Shown here piece after piece: positions 57,898-64,000 of a DNA stretch of 64,000 nucleotides. The DNA is from Turnera subulata (taxonomy: Eukaryota; Streptophyta; Magnoliopsida; Malpighiales; Passifloraceae): the NCBI GenBank assembly GCA_028386065.3, contig JAKUCV010000203.1, positions 1 through 64,000 on the forward strand. The letters run 5' to 3'. The notes under the pieces are model-generated. The model was not told where the DNA came from and ran no database searches. It saw only the letters and a program-made list of their open reading frames with translations. Numbering within the stretch: position 1 is the first letter of the stretch; the number at the start of each line of letters is the position of its first letter. The position numbers and the translations under genes are program-made.

Positions 57898-58415
57898 CTG
57901 GTTGTCTTGATGATTGGGTTGTGGCAGGGAGTTGCAGAGCTAAAACGAGGGGAAGTTTGCAGAGAAATTTGCAGGGAAAGGAAGGAAACTGGTAGTGGAG
58001 TTGTGAGGCAGGAAAGAATTCATTGGTAACAAAAAAAACGTACATGGGTACTGTCTAAATAGGAAAGAGGCGGCGGCAGCCTGTATAATTGAGCCGCCTC
58101 AATTATGCAGGTTTGTCTACACATAACCCGTGTACCGATCGGACCAGAAAATAACTATAATACCCCCTTGACTTTATTCTGGTCCGTTATCTCGAGGATA
58201 AACCTGACTTTTCTTGAGATTCCTGGACCCGAAAAATGACAACTCTGGTTCGAAAAATCCGCAGAAAAATCAGAAACGTGGGGTAAGGGTCGGTTTCAGA
58301 ATCCAAAGCATAATTACCCTGAAATAATTACCCAAGATTAATTTCATTAGGTTAATTACTGTACAAGTCATTTTACAGTCCCGGTAAAAACATAAATTTT
58401 ACCAGGGCTGTTACA

Positions 58416-59612
58416 TTTACTATTATTTGTGTGATAGTAGTTGTTCTTGTTGGTAGTTTTCGTTAACTATTCCACTGTATTTCAATTTTTTTTCTTCATA
58501 ATTCTTGTTGATAGTAACTGCAAATATATGAATCCTGAATTCTTGTGATAATTATTTCTCGTTATTATTTTTTTCCTAAACATTGTTATTTTTCGTAGTT
58601 TTCCTTGACTATTTGACTGTTTTTCGATTTTTTTCTTCATAGTACTTGTTGATAATAAATTACAAAGACATTTTTCATAATGATTATTATTCTCCATGAT
58701 TATTCTATTTCAAAGATGTTACTCTTGTTCATAATTTTCGTTAACTCTTTGACTGTTCTTCCCCATAGTTCTATTATTTTCCAGTAATTATCTTCTTCGT
58801 AATTGTTGGTAGTTGCTCAGAAAATATAAATAAATGCTTGGATGTTAATTATTATCTTGATAAGAACTTATATACATATAGACAATGATTTTTTTTTTAC
58901 AATTATAAACAAACCGATACGAATTGTTTAAAATTAGTTTTTATAGTAGAATTAATGTTTATAAATTAATTATTTTTATAATAATTTTTTAATCCTTTGA
59001 TATTATAAAATATATAATTTTAATTATTAACGAGTGAGATTATTAAATTATATTATTACTTTTTACTATTACTTTATAGTTGTTGTTCATGTAGGTAGTT
59101 TCCTTTAACTATTCCACTCTACCTCAATTTTTTTATTCATAATTCTTGTTGGTAATAACTACAAATACATCAATCATGAATTCTTGCGATAATTATTTTC
59201 CGTTATTATTTTTGTGTGGACATTGTTGTTTTTTGTAGTTTCCGTTAATTGTTGGACTGTTGTTCGATTGTTTTTCTTCACAGTTCTTATCGATAATAAA
59301 TTACAAATACATGTGCCATAAATTCTTGTGATTATTATTCTCCATGATTATTTTATTTCATAGCTTTTATTCTTGTTCATAGTTTTCGTTAACTCTTCGA
59401 CTATTCTTCTCCATAGTTCTATTATTTTCCAGTAATTATCATTCTTCATAATTCTTGGTAGTTGTTGAGAAAATACAAAGGCTTACATATTAATTATTAT
59501 CTTGGTAAGAACTTATATATAGCGTAAACAAATAATTTTTTTAACAATATAAACAACCCGATACGAATTATTTAGAATTAGTTTTTGCATTAGAATTAAA
59601 TTTTATAAATTA
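58416..59612. repeat. AT-rich repeat array, segment 4 (648-bp period)
   Basis: TGATTATTATTCTCCATGAT occurs at 58681 and again at 59329, 648 bp apart, and the intervening phrases repeat in the same order. The first complete unit is nearly identical to segment 2. The array stops near 59612, where unrelated sequence begins. Confidence 0.85.
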
Positions 59613-60780
59613 ATTACTAAACAATGCCTGAGAAAGCAACAGGGTTGTGTTCTCTCGGCCCAATATATATATATGTGATGTTAACTGTGGAAAATTGTTG
59701 GATCTGATCAGATCAGTGGAACAACCTTCTTTAATTTGGATGTATATAATTTACAAAAACTGAAGTTAATTAGTCATGCCAATTTGAGAAGCGGAAACTA
59801 ATTATAAAAACTTGCACCTTAATTATCAATTAGGGTGTGAGTGGTGGATCTACCGACTTTGGAAGTAAGATACAGAATATGAGTGTAGAAGCTGAATGTG
59901 AATTGGTTCGTGGAACACCCCCTCCCTACTCTTTGGAATACTCTTAAAATTTCAATTCCGGTAAGTTTGGATCTCTAATTTCTTCTTTTGATGCAAGATC
60001 TTTTTCAATTTTTTTTTTCCTTTAGAGTGCTGATACGATCCTTTCTTATAGATTCAATAATAACAATAATAATAATATAAGGGTAATTGAGTCAATAATA
60101 ATTAATGAGGGGTAATTGAGTCAATTTGTTAGCTTTTCTAGAGTTGATGCTTTTATATAATATATTAATATATTAATAATTAATTAATTAATTAATTAAT
60201 AATTAATTAATTAATTGGTGATTTTTATCCTATCCGACTATTTAAATATCATCCGCTCCGCTTCCTATTGGCACAGTGTGTGGCCTTCCAAGTGCAAGAA
60301 TCCGTAATGAAATTGCTAAGAACCACTAGATGGCATGGTTGATATGATATGTTGGAGATACCAGGACTATATTCTGGACTTCTCCTACACAAATAAAGCC
60401 ATCATTTTAATGGCCCGTTTGCCGGTATAAATTTGTGACCCCTGGCTGTATACACAAGTATCTCGAAGCATTTCTTCCACAATGGACTTTTTAGGTGGAC
60501 GCAGCACACAACAGATCATCCTGGACTACTAGTTGGATTGGTTTTCCTATGGACTCTTTGTTGGAACTCATGGGTTGGTTGTTTCAAATTTCACCAACAG
60601 GACGCTATTTGATAAAGTTTAAGGCCTAACCGTGAAACACAATCGATAAGAAATATAAGATAACAGGATGCTATTTGATAAAGTTAATACCCAATAGGGA
60701 AACATAATTAACATGATGTTAAAACTTGAAACATCTCACACAAAATTTCACTCTAAACCATATTTTCATTAGGGCAAACC
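59613..60780. other. Intergenic sequence downstream of the protease fragment
   Basis: AT-rich, with no ORF of note. It contains an (ATTA)n-like tract. As the protease frame lies on the minus strand, the upper part may be its 3' UTR and downstream flank. Confidence 0.5.
60155..60216. repeat. (TTAA/ATTA)n low-complexity tract
   Basis: Repeated TTAATTAA units over about 60 bp. Confidence 0.85.
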
Positions 60781-61161
60781 TTACACATGAAAGTACAGTG
60801 CTATAATGGTCACGAATACAAGAGCAATACTACCACGGTAGATTTGGCATCCGTTTCCATCTTTGGTTCGACTTTCTGGTTTCGATGAACAGGTTTGGGG
60901 TCCAAATCCTACACGACCAGCATGTGTGTCTATAGTTATCTGAATCTGTTGCTGGACTAGATTGCCGATGATTGTAAACCCCTCTCGAGAACCGACAAAT
61001 GCAAAACAAAAAATGTTTGAATCTTCAAGGTTTGTCATAATGCTTCTCGGTTTAAGATGGAACACCGGTCCGCCTACAAAGTGAAACAATACATCTGGCA
61101 CAGTCAACATCATATCTACCGTAGATAAATTGTAGCATGTGTCTAACAAAGAGATTGTTGG
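60781..61161 (-). CDS. Pepsin-type (A1) aspartic protease, C-terminal fragment
   Basis: The minus-strand frame, readable from about 61161 (PTISLLDTCYNLSTVDMM) to the TAA at 60781-60783, matches the C-terminal lobe (TAXi_C) of plant aspartic proteases. LDTCYNLS, VPDVLFHFVGGPVFHL, FCFAFVGSREGFTIIGNLVQ and AGRVGFGPQTC are family-typical, and the Cys pair is present. The second catalytic D-S/T-G should lie upstream and is not in the window. After the usual end the protein continues about 28 residues and finishes with a hydrophobic stretch (IALVFVTIIALYFHV), like a membrane or GPI-anchor tail. Upstream similarity stops where the copia LTR begins, so the gene was probably split by that insertion; a natural exon boundary is the alternative. 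The visible piece has no stop or frameshift. Confidence 0.75.
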   Translation of the reverse strand, partial: PTISLLDTCYNLSTVDMMLTVPDVLFHFVGGPVFHLKPRSIMTNLEDSNIFCFAFVGSREGFTIIGNLVQQQIQITIDTHAGRVGFGPQTCSSKPESRTKDGNGCQIYRGSIALVFVTIIALYFHV

Positions 61162-61911
61162 CTTTTAATCTTCAACAAATTCAGAAATGGCCCAAGAACA
61201 TCGATGTTGGATGTTGAACATCGATGTTTTTAGGCTACTGGAACTTTAACTAATTCTGCCGAGCTGCTAGAACATCGATGTTGGGGTTAAAACATCGATG
61301 TTTGGTTGATTTGGGGTTTTTAAACAAATTTGGCAGAATGCAAAAAACATCGATGTTGTGATTAAAACATCGATGTTTTCTGGGAAAAACTGGAAAATTT
61401 CCAGACAACTGAAGAACACTCAGGTTGGTTTTCTTGGTTACTGTTGCATTAATTTTCTCTCAAATTCTCTCAAACACTTGACTTGAACACGATTTGGACA
61501 AGACAAGGAACACTTTGTGAAGTGAACAACACACAATGTAGGTTTATTTCACTTGATTTGAACCAGATTACAAGACTCAATTTATAGGCAGAAAATCAGC
61601 CTAAAATCCAACTTGCTGCAGCAACTTGCATGCAGCCCATACCTTCAACCCATACTTCTTAGTGCAGCATGGAGACCCATAATCCACTAAGTTGATCTTC
61701 TTGATTACCAAGAAGATCAGATAACAAAGAAAACATTACAAAAACAAAAAGACACACACAACTTGCACACTATTCCTAACATACTCTAATTAAAGAAACA
61801 ATTCCACTAACATCTTGATCACATCATCAGCTCCACTATCTTATTGATCACACTCCACTAACACTCCACTACAGCTTGATCACTAATGCAGCTTGATCAC
61901 ATAAACTAACA
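61157..61911 (-). mobile_element. 3' LTR of a Ty1/copia element
   Basis: On the minus strand the polypurine run AAGGGGGAG (61920-61912) is followed at once by TGTTAGTTTATGTG, a LTR start. The proposed other end is TGTTGGCTTTTAATC at 61157 on the plus strand, where protease similarity stops. The pair TGTTAG...CCAACA fits LTR termini. The 5' LTR lies outside the window, so the lower boundary and the target duplication cannot be checked. It contains the palindrome array at 61197-61377. Confidence 0.6.
61197..61377. repeat. Six 12-bp palindromes AACATCGATGTT in three spaced pairs
   Basis: Copies start at 61197, 61217, 61271, 61291, 61346 and 61366. Within each pair the starts are exactly 20 bp apart; successive pairs are 74 and 75 bp apart. 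Each copy is its own reverse complement. The spacer sequence between pairs is partly conserved (TGGCAGAAT-like, TTCTGCCGA-like), so the tract looks like three diverged 75-bp units. Confidence 0.9.
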
Positions 61912-64000
61912 CTCCCCCTTGACCAAGCTGCACTTTATATTCAACATGTTCTTCAATGAATCAAACCTGTTCTTGGGCAAAGGCTTTGTAAATAGGTCTG
62001 CCAATTGATTTTCTGATGAACAAAATATGACTTGAACTTCCCCATCATTCTCAGCTTCACAAATTACATGGTACTTGATCTTGAAATGTTTGGTTCTTCC
62101 CTGGTCAACCGGATTCCTTATCATGGCAATGGCGGACTGGTTGTCGCAAAACAGTTCCATGGGCTCCTCTTGCTCCATTTTAAGATCAAACATAATTTTT
62201 CTGAACCAAATAACTTGATTCACTATGGAGGCAGCAGCAAGATACTCAGCTTCAGCTGTGGATTGAGCAACAACGGTTTGCTTCTTGGAACACCATGAGA
62301 ATGCATTTAAACCAAACAAGAAAACATAGCCTGTTGTGCTTCTCATGTCATCTAAACATCCAGCCCAATCACTATCATAGTATGCCTTTAGCTTTGCATC
62401 TTTAAATGAGCTGTAGTGTAAACCAAGATCAGTGGTGCCTTTGACATACCTTAGCACTCTTTTCATCACAGCAGCGTGACTCTTCTTGGGGGCATTTAAA
62501 AACCTTGACAGCAAGTTAGTTGCAAACAAAAGATCAGGACGAGTTGCTGTAAGATACAGCAAACTCCCTACACAGCTCCTGTATGCCTCATTTTCAGCAT
62601 CTTCTTCATCTTCATTCTTTGCAAGCTTGGTGTTCTGAATTAATGGGGTTGGTGCTGGATTGCATGAGTCCATCTTGAATTTCTTCAGGATATTTTCTGC
62701 ATACCTCTTCTCAGTGATCATAATTCCTGCTTCATTTTGCATCACCTCCATTCCAAGAAAATAGTGCATCAGTCCCAAATCTGACATTTCAAATTCCTTC
62801 ATCATTTCAGCTTTAAAAGCTGAAATCTTGCTGTGATCTGCTCCTGTAATCAACATGTCATCAACATAAAGAGACACTATAATCAAATCATCACTTGAGC
62901 TGCCTTTTACATAGAGAGTGGCTTCACTCTCACTTCTTTTAAATCCCTGCTGCATCAAGTGACTGTCTATGCGACTATACCAAGCTCTCGGAGCTTGCTT
63001 TAGTCCATAGAGAGCTTTCTTCAGCCTGTAAACCTGATCTTCTTTACCTTCCACAATGAAACCTTTGGGCTGCTCAATGTAGACTTCTTCTTCAAGAATT
63101 CCATTTAAAAAGGCTGACTTCACATCTAGATGGAATACCTTCCACCTGTTTTGAGCTGAGATGGCCAAAAGAAGTCTGATTATGTCGAGGCGTGCAACCG
63201 GTGCAAATGTCTCAAGATAGTCAAGGCCATATTGTTGTGCATAGCCCTTGACCACAAGTCTTGCTTTGAACTTTGAGACGGTGCCATCAGGATTCATCTT
63301 GGTGCGAAACACCCACTTGACTCCAATGATCTTTTGATTTGCAGGTCTTGCAACCAATTCCCATGTTTGATTTTTGTTGATCATGCCGATTTCTTCCTCC
63401 ATGGCCTTCTTCCAATGTTCTTGATTTTCTGCCTCTTCATAACAATGTGGCTCTGTTTCAACAAAATTACACCTCTCATAAACATCAGCAAGTGTTCTAA
63501 CCTTCATTGGAGGTGTGTCCGAATCATAATCCTCTTCATTTAGAAGATGATCTTCTTGCTCTTCATCTTCTAGTTCTTGATTTTCTTGTTCAACTGCATC
63601 ACTAGGATTGTTCTTCATTGCCTTCTTTTCTTTCCAATCCCAATAAGCATCTTCATCTACCTGGACATCTCTTGTGGTAATCACCTTTTCATTGTCAACC
63701 ATGAACACCCTGTAGCCTTTGGATTGACTACTGTAGCCCAATAGTACTCCTCTTTCAGCCTTGTAATCCAGCTTCCTTCTCTTTTCATCTGGAACATGGA
63801 CATAACAAAGAGAACCAAACACCTTCAAATGCCTTACAGTCGGTTTCTTACCAGTCCACGCTTCAATGGGAGTCTTCCCATCAATTGACTTTGTAGGCAG
63901 CCTATTGATGAGATAGACAGCAGTATAGGTAGCTTCTGCCTAAAAACTTTGAGGAAGTTTCTTCTCAGCTAGCATACTTCTTGCCATCTCCATAACAGTT
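61906..64000 (-). mobile_element. Ty1/copia polyprotein, C-terminal part (integrase end, RT, RNase H), partial
   Basis: The minus-strand frame is open from 63828 to its stop just before the polypurine tract (640 residues) and continues beyond 63828 to the window edge, except for one TAG. Integrase C-terminal part: TYTAVYLINRLPTKSIDGKT, KVFGSLCYVHVP, ERGVLLGYSSQSKGYRVF. RT: WELVARPANQKIIGVKWVFR, LETFAPVARLDIIRLLLAI, FHLDVKSAFLNG, and SLYVDDMLITG (catalytic YVDD intact). RNase H: DSDWAGCLDDMRSTTGYVF, STAEAEYLAAA, ELFCDNQSAIAM, HVICEAENDGEV, QLADLFTKPLP. It makes and integrates element cDNA. The only visible lesion is TAG at 63940-63942, where the family has Trp (SF-W-AEA). Gag, protease and the 5' LTR lie beyond the window. 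Confidence 0.95.

Larger units (their letters stand above)
51808..58415 (-). mobile_element. Hybrid LTR retrotransposon with unlike ends
   Basis: Left part: a 497-bp LTR of the TRIM family (51808-52304, TGTAAAGTCTCACGG to GGGGTGTGACA). Middle: a 76-bp internal region homologous to that of the TRIM at 30902-30976, with the primer-binding-like complement GCTCCGCTACCA at 52366-52377. Right part: a LTR of the large family (52381-58415, TGAAGTGCCCCAACCCG to CAGGGCTGTTACA), interrupted by a nested solo LTR. TTTAC at 51803-51807 and 58416-58420 is a perfect target duplication. The empty-site sequence TTTTTACTATTA survives in other array segments (near 38997 and 59055), so the whole hybrid behaves as one insertion. 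Confidence 0.8.
52381..58415 (-). repeat. Large-family LTR forming the right end of the hybrid (interrupted)
   Basis: Excluding the nested LTR and its duplication (53622-56594) it is about 3.06 kb. It contains the hairpin block (52755-52802), GGGAT..ATCCC repeats (53020-53110), the CCTCACCTTAGCCGATT block, a GCCCA cluster (57090-57180), GC-rich sequence (57300-57800) and a poly-T/CT run (57835-57900). Confidence 0.85.

Noticed and set aside
34345..59612. CRISPR-like regular array
   Set aside because: The repeat unit is about 648 bp, diverged and without spacers; the genome is a plant, so CRISPR is not expected.

Overview
The window is nuclear DNA of a flowering plant, most likely a core eudicot. 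It holds spliced genes with GT-AG introns, an LBD-family transcription factor (a plant-specific family), a plant-type LINE with DUF4283 and RNase H domains, and many LTR retrotransposons, Helitrons, MULEs and a hAT-like element. I cannot name the species. Only two genes look intact: a small four-exon gene of unknown function (2055-4300) and a two-exon LBD4-like gene (24190-26026). A third, the 3' end of a pepsin-type aspartic protease gene (about 60781-61161, minus strand), ends where a Ty1/copia LTR begins.

Layout. 1-834: tail of a large LTR. 934-1690: decayed Ty3/gypsy gag next to the small gene. 4301-13148: AT-rich, no gene seen. 13164-19245: degenerate LINE on the minus strand with a 15-bp target-site duplication. 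20852-22502 and 27009-28556: two non-autonomous MULEs, each with a 9-bp target duplication and internal coding-like sequence, lying on either side of the LBD4-like gene. 28790-33127: hAT-like element containing a solo LTR, which itself contains a complete terminal-repeat retrotransposon in miniature (TRIM).

34315-59612 is a nested repeat block bounded on the left by a minus-strand Helitron 3' end. Its base layer is an AT-rich array with a unit of about 648 bp. Inserted in it are: a head-to-head LTR composite (34876-38636); a decayed plus-strand Helitron with Rep remnants (39246-51014) that was itself hit by a complete 9.3-kb non-autonomous LTR element (41070-50361); and a hybrid LTR element with unlike ends (51808-58415) that carries a later solo LTR (53622-56589). 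61157-64000 is the 3' part of a minus-strand Ty1/copia element, nearly intact apart from one stop codon.

The most unusual observations are: (1) the hybrid retrotransposon, with a 0.5-kb TRIM-type LTR at one end and a LTR of a different family at the other, inside one perfect target duplication; (2) the non-autonomous 9.3-kb element, whose internal region lacks gag/pol but carries two antisense ORFs, each with a TATA-like box, one of them joined to a LINE-endonuclease-like segment; (3) a pair of adjacent hairpins conserved in seven LTR copies, with compensatory change in the second stem; and (4) six copies of a 12-bp palindrome in the copia LTR, arranged as three pairs each with exactly 20-bp spacing. 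Apart from what the sequence shows directly, function is inferred from family knowledge; nothing was searched or computed.
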